Shown: positions 1 to 7,653, numbered from the stretch's first letter. The stretch: DNA of 8,573 bases from Armatimonadota bacterium (GCA_020028535.1 JAIBHM010000073.1:1-8573), one strand, 5' to 3'. Program-made: numbers and translations. The notes: generated by a model not told the origin, from the sequence alone.

Positions 1-1034
1 TTGATCAGGCCGACCTTGTGGAGGGCGGAGATCACGACCCCCTCCCCTATCTCGGTCAGCACGGCACGGGCGTCCTTGGGCCCCATGCGATCGGTCTTGT
101 TGACCGCAATCACCGTGGGCTTGTCGGCCGCGTCCAGATCGGCCAGCACCTTGTTCACGGATTTCATCTGCTCGCGCCAGTCCGGATGGCTGCCGTCCAC
201 GACGTGTACGAGGACGTCCGCTTCCGTCACCTCTTCGAGTGTCGCGCGGAACGCGGCCACCAGTTGCGTCGGCAGCCGGGTGATGAATCCGACGGTGTCG
301 ATTAGCAGCACCGGCCGTTGGTTTGGGAGCGTGACCTTGCGTACCATTGGGTCCAGCGTGGCGAAGAGTTTGTCCTCGACGAATGCATCGGCACCGGTCA
401 ACGCATTGAGCAGCGTCGATTTCCCTGAGTTCGTGTAGCCGACCAGCGCGATCGTAGGGAATTGGGCCTCCTTCCGCGCTTTGCGCTGCAGCGAGCGGTG
501 CTGCCGTATCTCACCGATCTGGCGGCGCAGGTCGGTGATGCGCCGGCGGATGCGCCGGCGGTCGACCTCGAGTTTCGTCTCACCCGGCCCTCGTGTGCCG
601 ATCCCGCCGCCGAGGCGCGACAGCATGGGGCTGCGTCCGGCGAGCCGGGGCAGCATGTAGGTCATCTGGGCCAGCTCGACCTGCAGACGGCCCTCGTGCG
701 TTTGCGCGCGCCGGGCGAAGATGTCGAGAACCAGCGCGGTCCGGTCGATCACTTTCAGCTCGAGGGCGTCTTCCAGGTTGCGCTGCTGCACGGGGGTCAG
801 CTCGTGGTCGGCGATCACCAGGTCGGCGGTGACCTCCTCACAAAGACGCTTTAGCTCTTCGACTTTGCCTTTTCCGAGAAACGTCGCGGGCACCGGCTTG
901 CCGCGATGCTGCACGAGGGTCTCGACGATAACACCACCCGCCGAATCTGCCAGACGGGCCAGCTCCTCCATCTGGGGATCGCGGCCCCTATTGGTTGCGT
1001 GGACCCCGACCAGGATCGCGCGTTCAGGTGGCAT
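1..1034 (-). CDS. hflX: GTPase HflX, ribosome-associated (3' end cut off by window edge)
   Basis: HflX-family GTPase; 344 codons are visible and the C-terminus lies beyond the window. Known family role: binds the large ribosomal subunit, hydrolyses GTP and splits or rescues stalled ribosomes, notably under heat stress. Visible in the protein: an N-terminal HflX domain with LGKGKVEEL (about 53-61), the family signature GGGIGTRGPGE (142-152), and an Arg-rich helical linker (about 158-190). The G domain follows: G1 P-loop GYTNSGKS (199-206), a Thr in FATLDP (226, G2), DTVGF (246-250, G3), NKTD (312-315, G4) and SAL (336-338, G5). Start: ATG at 1034, 5 bp after the dapL stop. The sequence GGGAAGGGG just upstream is a fair Shine-Dalgarno that overlaps the last dapL codons, so translation is probably coupled. 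It is the last visible gene of the mutS operon. All GTP-binding motifs are intact. Confidence 0.97.
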   Translation of the reverse strand, partial: MPPERAILVGVHATNRGRDPQMEELARLADSAGGVIVETLVQHRGKPVPATFLGKGKVEELKRLCEEVTADLVIADHELTPVQQRNLEDALELKVIDRTALVLDIFARRAQTHEGRLQVELAQMTYMLPRLAGRSPMLSRLGGGIGTRGPGETKLEVDRRRIRRRITDLRRQIGEIRQHRSLQRKARKEAQFPTIALVGYTNSGKSTLLNALTGADAFVEDKLFATLDPMVRKVTLPNQRPVLLIDTVGFITRLPTQLVAAFRATLEEVTEADVLVHVVDGSHPDWREQMKSVNKVLADLDAADKPTVIAVNKTDRMGPKDARAVLTEIGEGVVISALHKVGLI

Positions 1035-1039
1035 GCGGA

Positions 1040-2206
1040 TTACCCCTTCCCGAAGGCATCCACGAGGCGGCCCAGGGCTTCATCAAGCCGTTTGTCCGCG
1101 ATGGTCGTTGAGAGGCGCATGTACTTCTCGCCTTCTTTCCCGTACCCCGCCCCCGGGGTGACAAGGACGCCGGTGCGCTCCAGCACCTTGGCCGCAAACT
1201 GCGCGCCATCCGTGCCATCGGGAACGGGGATCCACACGTAAAAGGTGGCCTTGATCTCGGGGATGTCCCATCCGATCGAGCGCAGGGCCTTTGTCACCCG
1301 GTCGCGGCGGCCCTGAAACACGCGGAGACGGTCGCGCACAGGATCCTGGGATCCGGTGAGCGCCGCGATGCCCGCTTGCTGCACGGCGCGGAAGACGCCG
1401 GAGTCGATGTTGGTCTTGACCTTGCCGAGGGTCCCCACGGCACCTGCGTTCCCGGCGACGAAGCCTACCCGCCATCCGGTCATGCAGTACGTCTTGGACA
1501 GCGAGTGAAACTCGATCGCCACGTCCTTGGCGTCGTCCGCCTGCAGGATGCTGGGCGCCCGGTAGCCGTCGTAGGTGATCTCGGAGTACGAGTTGTCATG
1601 CGCGAGCAAGATGCGGTGCCGGCGCGCAAACGACACCGCCTCGTTGAAGAACTCGAGGGTCGCCGTCGCCGCGGTCGGATTATTAGGGTAGTTGAGAAAC
1701 ATGACTTTCGCTTTTTTGAGCACATCCTGAGGAATGGCGGCCAGGTCGGGTTGGAAGCCACGTGTCCGCGCCATCGGCATCATGTACGGGACCCCATCAG
1801 CCATGATGGTCGCGGAGCGATACACGGGATAGCCGGGATCCGGCACCAGCGCGACGTCCCCCGGGTTCATCGTGGCCCACGGGAGGTGCGCCAGCCCTTC
1901 CTTGGAGCCGATCAGAGCGAGGACTTCGGTGGCGGGCTCGAGCGCAACGTCGAAGCGGCGCCGGAACCAGTCGGCAACCGCGGTCTTGTACTCCAGGGTG
2001 CCTGAATACGGCGGGTAGCGATGACTTCGCGCGTCGCTCGCGCCTTCCATCAGCGCGTCGATGATGTGCGGTGGAGTGGGCAGGTCCGGGTCGCCGACGC
2101 TCAGGTTGATGACATCAACGCCCCGCTTTTGCAGCTCCTCCTGCTTGCGGTCGAGGTCTGCGAAAAGATAGGCGCCGATCCGTTCGAGGCGTTGTGCGAC
2201 GTGCAT
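1040..2206 (-). CDS. dapL: LL-diaminopimelate aminotransferase-type class I/II PLP aminotransferase
   Basis: A 388-residue fold-type I, PLP-dependent aminotransferase that best resembles LL-diaminopimelate aminotransferase. That enzyme makes LL-DAP directly from tetrahydrodipicolinate and glutamate, bypassing the succinylase and acetylase steps of lysine and peptidoglycan synthesis; it is cytosolic. Visible: N-terminal INLSVGDPDLPTP (33-45), GSKEG (100-104, cofactor phosphate region), NYPNNPT (172-178), D204 and Y207 in HDNSYSE (cofactor ring contacts), the Schiff-base Lys K238 in SLSKTY, R246 in GWRVGF, and C-terminal R364 in YMRLS (expected to bind the substrate alpha-carboxylate). Length fits the family. 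Start: ATG 5 bp downstream of the miaA stop, with only a weak purine stretch (AGAGTAG) as ribosome site, which suggests coupling to miaA. Substrate specificity within this superfamily cannot be proved by eye: aspartate, alanine or another amino acid is possible. No other dap gene lies in the window. Confidence 0.85.
   Translation of the reverse strand: MHVAQRLERIGAYLFADLDRKQEELQKRGVDVINLSVGDPDLPTPPHIIDALMEGASDARSHRYPPYSGTLEYKTAVADWFRRRFDVALEPATEVLALIGSKEGLAHLPWATMNPGDVALVPDPGYPVYRSATIMADGVPYMMPMARTRGFQPDLAAIPQDVLKKAKVMFLNYPNNPTAATATLEFFNEAVSFARRHRILLAHDNSYSEITYDGYRAPSILQADDAKDVAIEFHSLSKTYCMTGWRVGFVAGNAGAVGTLGKVKTNIDSGVFRAVQQAGIAALTGSQDPVRDRLRVFQGRRDRVTKALRSIGWDIPEIKATFYVWIPVPDGTDGAQFAAKVLERTGVLVTPGAGYGKEGEKYMRLSTTIADKRLDEALGRLVDAFGKG
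1043..1051 (-). promoter_or_regulatory. Ribosome binding site of hflX, inside the dapL 3' end
   Basis: On the minus strand GGGAAGGGG forms the last three dapL codons (Gly-Lys-Gly) directly before its TAA stop, and ends eight bases before the hflX ATG. One sequence thus codes the aminotransferase C-terminus and probably positions ribosomes for hflX, consistent with coupled translation. Confidence 0.6.
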
Positions 2207-2211
2207 CGACG

Positions 2212-3141
2212 CTACTCTATCACAGCGTGGATGCGGGCGGCCACTGCTTCCGGCGGCAGCTCATCTACGTCGATCCATCGGATGCGGGAATCCCGCCGCA
2301 ACCAGGTGTACTGCCGCTTGGCGAACCGGCGGGTGTTGCGCTGGAGGCGTCGAGTGGCTTCTTCCAGCGAGCTCGCCCCATCCACATACTCGATGAACTC
2401 CTTGTACCCAAGGCCCTGCAGCGCCGGCAGCGTACGTGCATACCTGCGGTTGAGCAGTGCTTTGACCTCGTCGATCAAACCTCCCTCGATCTGCGCGTGT
2501 ACGCGCGCATCGATGCGGCGGTAGAGCGCATCCCGATCCATCGTGAGTCCGATCCGGGTCGTCGGTCCCACGGGATCCTCCCGGCGTTGTAGCGTGGAGA
2601 TTGGCCGGCCGGTGTGCTCGTAGACTTCCAGAGCGCGGATCACACGGCGCGTATTGCGCGGGTGGATGCGCGCAGCGGCAAGGGGATCGACGGTCGCCAA
2701 CCTGGCGTGCAGGGCCCCGGGCGCCGACCGCTCGTGTTCTTCAAAGCGATCACGCAATTTGGCGTCCGGCGGGACTTCGGGAATCGCGAAGCCGTCCGCC
2801 ACTGCACGAACATAGAGGCCTGTGCCGCCGACCAGGATGGGGACCCTCCCCCGCCCCCGTACCGCGGCCATCGCTTCGGCGGCCATGCGCCGGTAGACGG
2901 CCAGTGTGATGACCTCGTCCGGGTTGGCGATGTCCAGCAGATGATGTGGGATGGCGCGGCGCTGCTCCGGCGTGGGTTTGGCTGTGCCGATATCCATGAA
3001 ACGGTAGATCGTCCTGGAGTCGGCGGCGATGATCTCTCCGCCGATGCGCTGCGCGAGAATGACCGATACGGCAGTTTTGCCGACGGCTGTGGGACCGCAA
3101 ATGACGACAAGGGGCGGGCCCTCTACCGGCGGAGGAACCAT
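2212..3141 (-). CDS. miaA: tRNA dimethylallyltransferase MiaA
   Basis: MiaA transfers dimethylallyl from DMAPP to N6 of A37, next to the anticodon, in tRNAs reading UNN codons; this stabilises codon pairing and supports frame maintenance. The 309-residue protein matches the family length. Visible: P-loop-like GPTAVGKT (16-23), DSRTIYRFMDIGTAKP (41-56) with the probable catalytic Asp D41, GGTGLY (105-110), an Arg-rich helical segment (about 156-175), LQGLGYKEF (241-249) and RRFAKRQYTW (271-280). Start: the frame stays open further upstream to an ATG at 3288, but the first 49 residues of that version are low-complexity Gly/Arg/Pro read out of frame over mutL. The ATG at 3141 puts the P-loop at the usual distance from the N-terminus. 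It overlaps the end of mutL by 19 bp, with GGAGCAGG (inside mutL codons) upstream as ribosome site. This indicates translational coupling with mutL. Confidence 0.96.
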   Translation of the reverse strand: MVPPPVEGPPLVVICGPTAVGKTAVSVILAQRIGGEIIAADSRTIYRFMDIGTAKPTPEQRRAIPHHLLDIANPDEVITLAVYRRMAAEAMAAVRGRGRVPILVGGTGLYVRAVADGFAIPEVPPDAKLRDRFEEHERSAPGALHARLATVDPLAAARIHPRNTRRVIRALEVYEHTGRPISTLQRREDPVGPTTRIGLTMDRDALYRRIDARVHAQIEGGLIDEVKALLNRRYARTLPALQGLGYKEFIEYVDGASSLEEATRRLQRNTRRFAKRQYTWLRRDSRIRWIDVDELPPEAVAARIHAVIE

Positions 3142-4814
3142 CGCTCGACCTGCTCCAGGCTGAGGGTCACCATCGTCGGGCGGCCATGGAAGCAGGTGAA
3201 CGGATCGTCCGTTGCGGCCAGGTCGCGTACGAGATGGACCATCTGCTCCGCCGTGAGCGCATCCCCCGCCCTGATGGCGGTGTGGCACGCCGTGGTGATC
3301 GTCAGCCGCTCCAACCGGGTCTGCGCGGCGGCCAGCCGCTCTCCTTCCGCCGCTTCGGCCAGCAGGTCATGCAAGAGCTGCTCGGCGGACGAGGACACCG
3401 CGACCTGAGGGATCGCCCTGATGAGGACGGTCCGATCGCCGAACGGCTCCAGGTCGAACCCGAGCTGCGCGAGAGCGTCCCGATGGGCATCGAATACCGC
3501 CGTTTCATCGGCGCCAAGCGTCACGGGCTGGGGCGCTACCAGGACCTGTCCCGTCGCCAGCCCGCGCGCCCGGGCGTTGAGCATGCGCTCGTAGAGGATG
3601 CGCTCGTGGGCCGCGTGCTGGTCAATCACGACGAGGCCTTCGTCACCTTGCGCCAGCAGGTAGGTACGCTGGAGTTGTCCCAGCAGACGGAGCGCCGGCA
3701 GCCGACCCATGGTCGCGACCGTTGTCTCTACGGTCGCGGAAAGACTTGATACTGCCGCGCTCCCTAGCTCGAGACCAACAGCAATGCCAGCAAATGGAAC
3801 CGCTGACGCCTCGACAGTCCGGATCAACCGCGCCGCGCGCAGGACGTCGCGGACCCCGCGCTGCACCGCCCCGAAGATCTGATGGTCGTCGTCGAAGCGG
3901 ACCTCAAGCTTGCGGGGATGCACATTGATGTCCACGCGCCCTGGCGGCACCGTGATGAATAGGACATACAGGGGGAACCTGCCCACCGGCACGATCTGCT
4001 GATAGGCCTGCTCGACTGCTCCGCTGATGATCCGGTTCTGCACCGGCCGGCCGTTCACGAAGATGAACTGCTGGCGCCGGCTCCCGCGGGCCAGCTCCGG
4101 CCGGCCCAGCCAACCCCGCAGTCCGATCTCGCCCACGTGCTGCTCGATCGTGATGCTGCGTGTCATCGCGGCTTCCCCGAGCACGGCCGCCGCCCGGTCG
4201 GAGGACCGGCCGGCCGGATAGCGCAGGACTTCTTCGCCCTCGTGCACCATGCGGAAAGCCACCCGCGGTTGTGCGAGCGCCAGGCGGTTCACCGCGTCCA
4301 CAATGAGGGCGAACTCGCGCGAGGGTGATTTCAGGAATTTGCGGCGGGCCGGCGTGTTGAAGAAGAGGTGACGGACCGCAACCACGGTCCCGGCCGGCGA
4401 GCCCACGTCGTGCTCCCGCTCGACCTCTCCCCCCGCGAGCTGAACGTACCGCGCCGAGGCAGCGCCGGCGAGCGCACTCGTGAGTTCGAGGTGCGAGACC
4501 GCCGCGATGCTCGGCAACGCCTCCCCGCGGAAGCCCAGGCTGTGGAGGTTCAACAGGTCGTCTGCGCCGTTGATCTTGCTCGTGGCGAAGCGCTGCACCG
4601 CCACACGGACGTCGTCCGGGTGAATTCCCGCCCCATTGTCGCTGACCCGGATCAACTCCGACCCGGCGCCGTCGACCTCGACGAGAATCTGCGTGGCGCC
4701 GGCGTCCAGCGCATTCTCGAGGAGCTCTTTGACGACCGACGCCGGGCGCTCGACGACCTCGCCGGCGGCGATGCGGTCGGCAACCACCTGATCAAGCACC
4801 TGAATGCGGCTCAT
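3123..4814 (-). CDS. mutL: DNA mismatch repair protein MutL, endonuclease type
   Basis: MutL links MutS mismatch recognition to strand removal. Length is 563 residues, short for the family (E. coli 615, B. subtilis 627), because the interdomain linker (about 332-372) is brief. Visible GHKL ATPase: ELLENALDAGA (30-40, metal-binding N34), DNGAGI (59-64), GFRGEAL (94-100). The transducer region holds FVNGRPVQN (252-260) and VDINVHPRKLEVRF (294-307). The C-terminal domain carries the endonuclease signature DQHAAHERILYE (398-409, the DQHA-x2-E-x4-E pattern), ACHTAIRAGD (509-518) and CFHGRP (541-546; the usual form is CPHGRP). QVLVAP (423-428) fits the Q-x-hydrophobic pattern of sliding-clamp contacts in endonuclease MutLs. 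It should therefore nick DNA itself without MutH; that is inference from the motifs. Start: ATG 20 bp after mutS, chosen because the N-terminus aligns with the family; no clear Shine-Dalgarno is seen. Confidence 0.97.
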   Translation of the reverse strand: MSRIQVLDQVVADRIAAGEVVERPASVVKELLENALDAGATQILVEVDGAGSELIRVSDNGAGIHPDDVRVAVQRFATSKINGADDLLNLHSLGFRGEALPSIAAVSHLELTSALAGAASARYVQLAGGEVEREHDVGSPAGTVVAVRHLFFNTPARRKFLKSPSREFALIVDAVNRLALAQPRVAFRMVHEGEEVLRYPAGRSSDRAAAVLGEAAMTRSITIEQHVGEIGLRGWLGRPELARGSRRQQFIFVNGRPVQNRIISGAVEQAYQQIVPVGRFPLYVLFITVPPGRVDINVHPRKLEVRFDDDHQIFGAVQRGVRDVLRAARLIRTVEASAVPFAGIAVGLELGSAAVSSLSATVETTVATMGRLPALRLLGQLQRTYLLAQGDEGLVVIDQHAAHERILYERMLNARARGLATGQVLVAPQPVTLGADETAVFDAHRDALAQLGFDLEPFGDRTVLIRAIPQVAVSSSAEQLLHDLLAEAAEGERLAAAQTRLERLTITTACHTAIRAGDALTAEQMVHLVRDLAATDDPFTCFHGRPTMVTLSLEQVERWFLRR

Positions 4815-4834
4815 GGGTGAAGGCGCCCGGTCGG

Positions 4835-7519
4835 TCAGGGTTGTTTGGGTCCGTGCCGCTTCAGGCGCACGACCTTGCCGCCGTGCTGGGTAGTGTGGGC
4901 GGGGCGCTGGCGGACCTGCTCCCGCAGTGCGTGGAGCGCCTGCATCGCTTCCAACGGAGTCATCGATTCAAGCGTAAGGGACATCAGCGCGTCTTCGATG
5001 GGGGAGGTCGGCTGCAAGGGCAGCGGCAACTGCAGCGCCCCGCTCGCCCGCGAGGGCACCGGCGGAAGGAACGTCGGATCGGCCTCACGGACCGTGTGTG
5101 ATGCGGCTTCGAGGTGACGGAGGACGCGTTGCGCGTGCTCGATGACGGCCGCGGGCAATCCGGCAAGTTGCGCAACGTGGATCCCGTAGCTGCGGTCGGC
5201 GCCGCCGTCCATGACTTTTCGCAGAAAGACGACGCGGTCGCCCTCCTCCTTGACCAGCACGTTCACGTTGTGCACGCGCGGGAGCACCGCGCCGAGCTCC
5301 GTGAGCTCGTGATAATGCGTCGCGAACAACGTCCGGCATCCCGTGTGGTCGTGCAGGTATTCAACGACCGCCCATGCGATGCTCATGCCGTCATAGGTGC
5401 TGGTCCCGCGCCCGACCTCGTCGAGGATGACCAGGCTGCGAGGTGTGGCATTGTGGAGAATATTGCCGACCTCCTGCATCTCGACCAGAAATGTGCTGCG
5501 CCCGGTGGCGATGTCGTCGACCGCTCCGACCCGCGTGAAGATCCGGTCCACCAGGCCGATCCGCGCGGTCCCCGCGGGAACGAACGAGCCGACGTGGGCC
5601 ATCAGGGCGATCAGCGCGGCCTGGCGCAGATACGTCGACTTTCCCGCCATGTTCGGCCCCGTCACAATCAGCGCGGCGCGGTCGTGCGCAGACATGCGCA
5701 GATCGTTCGGGACGAATCGCTCACCCGCAAGGGTGCGCTCCACCACCGGATGCCGCCCTGCGATGATCTCGAGGATAGGATCGTCTGAGATATCTGGACG
5801 GATATACTGCGAGGCCGCTGCGACTTCGGCCAGCGACAGGAAGGCGTCGAGATCGGCCACCGCGCGGGCGGTCGCCAGCAAACCGTCCGCCTGACCGGCT
5901 ACCCGATCCCGCACCTCAGTGAACAAGGCGTACTCGAGCTCGGCCATCCGCTCTTCGGCGCCGAGAATTGCCGCCTCGCGTTCCTTCATCGCCTCGGTGA
6001 TGAAGCGCTCTGCGCCGGTAAGCGTCTGCTTCCGGATGTAGTCCGAAGGGACGAGAGGCAGGTTGGGTTTGCTGACCTCGATGTAATACCCGAAGACCTT
6101 GTTGAAGCCAACCTTGAGCGACTTGATCCCCGAGCGGATTCGTTCGTCGACTTCCAGCCGCGCGATCCAGGCTTTCCCCTCCCCTGCTGCCAGGCGGAGC
6201 GCATCCAGGTCTGCGCTATACTCCTCGCGAATGACGCCACCGTCTTCCACCGTCGCCGGCGGTTGCTTCACGATTGCCGCGTCGATCAGCGCCACAATCT
6301 CCTCGTGGCCGCTGATTCTCGAAGCCGCATCGCGAAGTTCACCGGCGACCGTGTTCCGCAGCGCATCCACCACGCCGGGAAGTTTCCGAAGGGACGCCGA
6401 CAGCGCGACCAGGTCGCGCGCGTTCGCGGAGCCGTGTCCGATCCGCCCCACCAGGCGCTCCAGATCCGCCACGCCGGCGAGCATCACGCGAAGCGCGGCC
6501 CGGGGGCGTGGCTCCCGTACGAACTCCTCCACCGCATCCTGCCGGCGCACGATCGCGTCCCGCGAGGCCAGCGGCTGCAGGAGCCACTGCCGCAGGCGGC
6601 GCGCTCCCATGCTGGTTTTCGTTTCATCGAGTACCCACAGCAGCGAGCCCGCCACGCCGCCGTCGCGCTGGTTGCGCACAATCTCCAGGTTCCGGCGGGT
6701 GGCTGCGTCGAGCATCATCCCGCCCTCAACCGAGTAGGTCGTGATGCGGCGGAGGTGCGCGAGGGGACTGAATTGCGTGTCCTTCAGATACTGCAGCAGC
6801 GCGCCCGCGGCAGAGACGGCGGCCGGGAGGTTCTCGCAGCCGAACCCGTCAAGGCTCACAACTCCGAAATGCTGCTGCAGGCACCGGCGGGCCGTGAACT
6901 CATCGAACTGCCACGTGTTGAGGGGGGTCAGATGGATGTTTCCGCCCGCCAGGTCGCGGAGGAGGGTTTCGGCATCTTCGGAGACCAGCACTTCCCGCGG
7001 GGCCAGCCGCGCGATCTCCTCGGCGAGGCGGGCGTTCCGTCCCTCGCCACCGAGCTCGGTTACTTGAAACTCTCCGGTGGACAGGTCGGCGGCGGCCACA
7101 CCCCAGGTGTCCTTCCAATCCTTGACCGCAACCAGGAAATTGTTGGCGTGGTGCTGGAGGAGGTTCTGCTCGATGACCGTGCCCGGGGTGACCACCCGGA
7201 CGATGTCCCGCTTCACCAACCCCTTGGCGTGGCGGGGATCTTCCAACTGATCGCAGATCGCGACCCGGAACCCGCGGTCCACCAGGCGCGCCAGGTAACT
7301 CTCCAGGGCGTGGTGCGGGACCCCGCACATCGGCACCCGCCGCCCTTTCCCGAGTTCTCGTGACGTCAGGGTAATCTCGAGCTCGCGCGCGGCGACGATC
7401 GCGTCATCGTAAAAGAGCTCAAAGAAGTCCCCCAGGCGGAACATCAGCAGCGTGCCCGGGAAGCGCGCTTTCAACTGGTGATACTGCGCCATCATGGGGG
7501 TGAGATCGTCGTGAAGCAC
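4835..7519 (-). CDS. mutS: DNA mismatch repair protein MutS
   Basis: MutS dimers bind mispairs and small loops, then become ATP-bound clamps that recruit MutL. The 894 residues are the full MutS1 layout. Visible: N-terminal mismatch-binding domain with GDFFELFYDDA (30-40), in which F32-x-E34 is the mispair-stacking Phe and its Glu; connector, core and lever (about 130-530); clamp region containing FGYYIEVSK (476-484). The ATPase follows: Walker A GPNMAGKST (621-629), STFLVEM (675-681), Walker B LVILDEVGRGTS (697-708), ATHYHEL (733-739) and DRSYGIHVAQLAGLP (775-789). QLPLPL (830-835) in the low-complexity tail may be a degenerate sliding-clamp contact, and MTPLEAMQALHALR (853-866) is the typical C-terminal helix. 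Start: GTG at 7519, supported by GGAGG six bases upstream; the nearest alternative is the ATG pair at residues 9-10. It is the first gene of the operon. Confidence 0.98.
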   Translation of the reverse strand: MLHDDLTPMMAQYHQLKARFPGTLLMFRLGDFFELFYDDAIVAARELEITLTSRELGKGRRVPMCGVPHHALESYLARLVDRGFRVAICDQLEDPRHAKGLVKRDIVRVVTPGTVIEQNLLQHHANNFLVAVKDWKDTWGVAAADLSTGEFQVTELGGEGRNARLAEEIARLAPREVLVSEDAETLLRDLAGGNIHLTPLNTWQFDEFTARRCLQQHFGVVSLDGFGCENLPAAVSAAGALLQYLKDTQFSPLAHLRRITTYSVEGGMMLDAATRRNLEIVRNQRDGGVAGSLLWVLDETKTSMGARRLRQWLLQPLASRDAIVRRQDAVEEFVREPRPRAALRVMLAGVADLERLVGRIGHGSANARDLVALSASLRKLPGVVDALRNTVAGELRDAASRISGHEEIVALIDAAIVKQPPATVEDGGVIREEYSADLDALRLAAGEGKAWIARLEVDERIRSGIKSLKVGFNKVFGYYIEVSKPNLPLVPSDYIRKQTLTGAERFITEAMKEREAAILGAEERMAELEYALFTEVRDRVAGQADGLLATARAVADLDAFLSLAEVAAASQYIRPDISDDPILEIIAGRHPVVERTLAGERFVPNDLRMSAHDRAALIVTGPNMAGKSTYLRQAALIALMAHVGSFVPAGTARIGLVDRIFTRVGAVDDIATGRSTFLVEMQEVGNILHNATPRSLVILDEVGRGTSTYDGMSIAWAVVEYLHDHTGCRTLFATHYHELTELGAVLPRVHNVNVLVKEEGDRVVFLRKVMDGGADRSYGIHVAQLAGLPAAVIEHAQRVLRHLEAASHTVREADPTFLPPVPSRASGALQLPLPLQPTSPIEDALMSLTLESMTPLEAMQALHALREQVRQRPAHTTQHGGKVVRLKRHGPKQP

Positions 7520-7525
7520 GCCGGC

Positions 7526-7530
7526 CCTCC
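7526..7530 (-). promoter_or_regulatory. Ribosome binding site of mutS
   Basis: Read on the minus strand, GGAGG (within GGGAGGG) lies six bases before the GTG start codon of mutS. It is the strongest Shine-Dalgarno in the window and decides for GTG at 7519 over the internal ATG pair eight residues downstream. Confidence 0.85.
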
Positions 7531-7590
7531 CTACGGTCGAGCCATTGAGTTCGTCGGTCCGGAGCGCCTCTCCTCGCCCGGGCCACGCCC

Positions 7591-7607
7591 AGCATAAATT
7601 TAGTCAA
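7591..7607 (-). promoter_or_regulatory. AT-rich promoter-like element upstream of mutS
   Basis: On the minus strand this reads TTGACTAAATTTATGCT. It includes TTGACT (five of six bases of a -35 consensus) and TATGCT (a fair -10), but they are only five bases apart, so they cannot be one sigma-70 pair. TATGCT may act as a -10 with a poor -35 (GTCATG, 17 bp upstream, inside the dyad), giving a leader of about 65 bases before the mutS GTG. Alternatively TTGACT belongs to a regulator half-site. Confidence 0.3.
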
Positions 7608-7619
7608 GTGGCACATGAC
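7603..7619. promoter_or_regulatory. 17 bp near-perfect dyad, operator candidate
   Basis: Plus strand reads GTCAAGTGGCACATGAC. Folding around the central G pairs seven of eight positions on each side (GTCA/TGAC and GTG/CAC), with one A:A mismatch. Its left end abuts the AT-rich island TAAATTTA, so it sits where a regulator could control mutS, the cyclase, or both. The symmetry is directly visible; a binding protein is inference and I cannot match it to a named regulator family with confidence. It is too short and loop-poor to act as a terminator. Confidence 0.4.
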
Positions 7620-7641
7620 CGAACCCGAAGGCGGGCTGCGA

Positions 7642-7653
7642 GGAAGGCCTTCC
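7642..7653. repeat. 12 bp perfect palindrome GGAAGGCCTTCC
   Basis: A perfect 12 bp palindrome in the intergenic region, about 45 bp before the cyclase start. It has no loop, so as RNA it would form at best a four-pair stem; it could be a protein-binding site or chance in GC-rich sequence. No U-tract follows on either strand, which argues against a terminator. Confidence 0.3.

Noticed and set aside
1..438. 145-codon plus-strand frame at the left edge
   Set aside because: Antisense to hflX, whose G1-G5 motifs fix the coding strand.
1376..2005. 209-codon open frame on the plus strand
   Set aside because: Antisense shadow of the PLP aminotransferase, with no motif of its own.
2989..3021. DSRTIYR in MiaA as an unusual active-site substitution
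   Set aside because: The residue after DSR/DSA/DSM varies between bacteria (Gln in many, Leu in E. coli), while the Asp and the IGTAKP part are intact, so this is normal variation.
3142..3288. Longer miaA start at 3288
   Set aside because: The extra 49 residues are Gly/Arg/Pro-rich, overlap mutL out of frame, and would place the P-loop far from the N-terminus compared with the family.
2614..3408. 264-codon open frame on the plus strand
   Set aside because: Spans the ends of miaA and mutL antisense; crosses a gene boundary and has no family features.
5114..5788. 224-codon open frame on the plus strand
   Set aside because: Antisense to the MutS ATPase domain; composition is that of a shadow frame.
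6263..7363. 366-codon open frame on the plus strand
   Set aside because: It lies entirely antisense to mutS, which has full-length, motif-complete coding. Its translation has no recognisable motif and is His/Arg/Gln-rich, typical of an antisense shadow in GC-rich DNA.
7602..7607. TTGACT as a -35 box for mutS
   Set aside because: A 17 bp spacer would put the -10 at GGCCCG, which is not promoter-like, and TATGCT is only five bases away.
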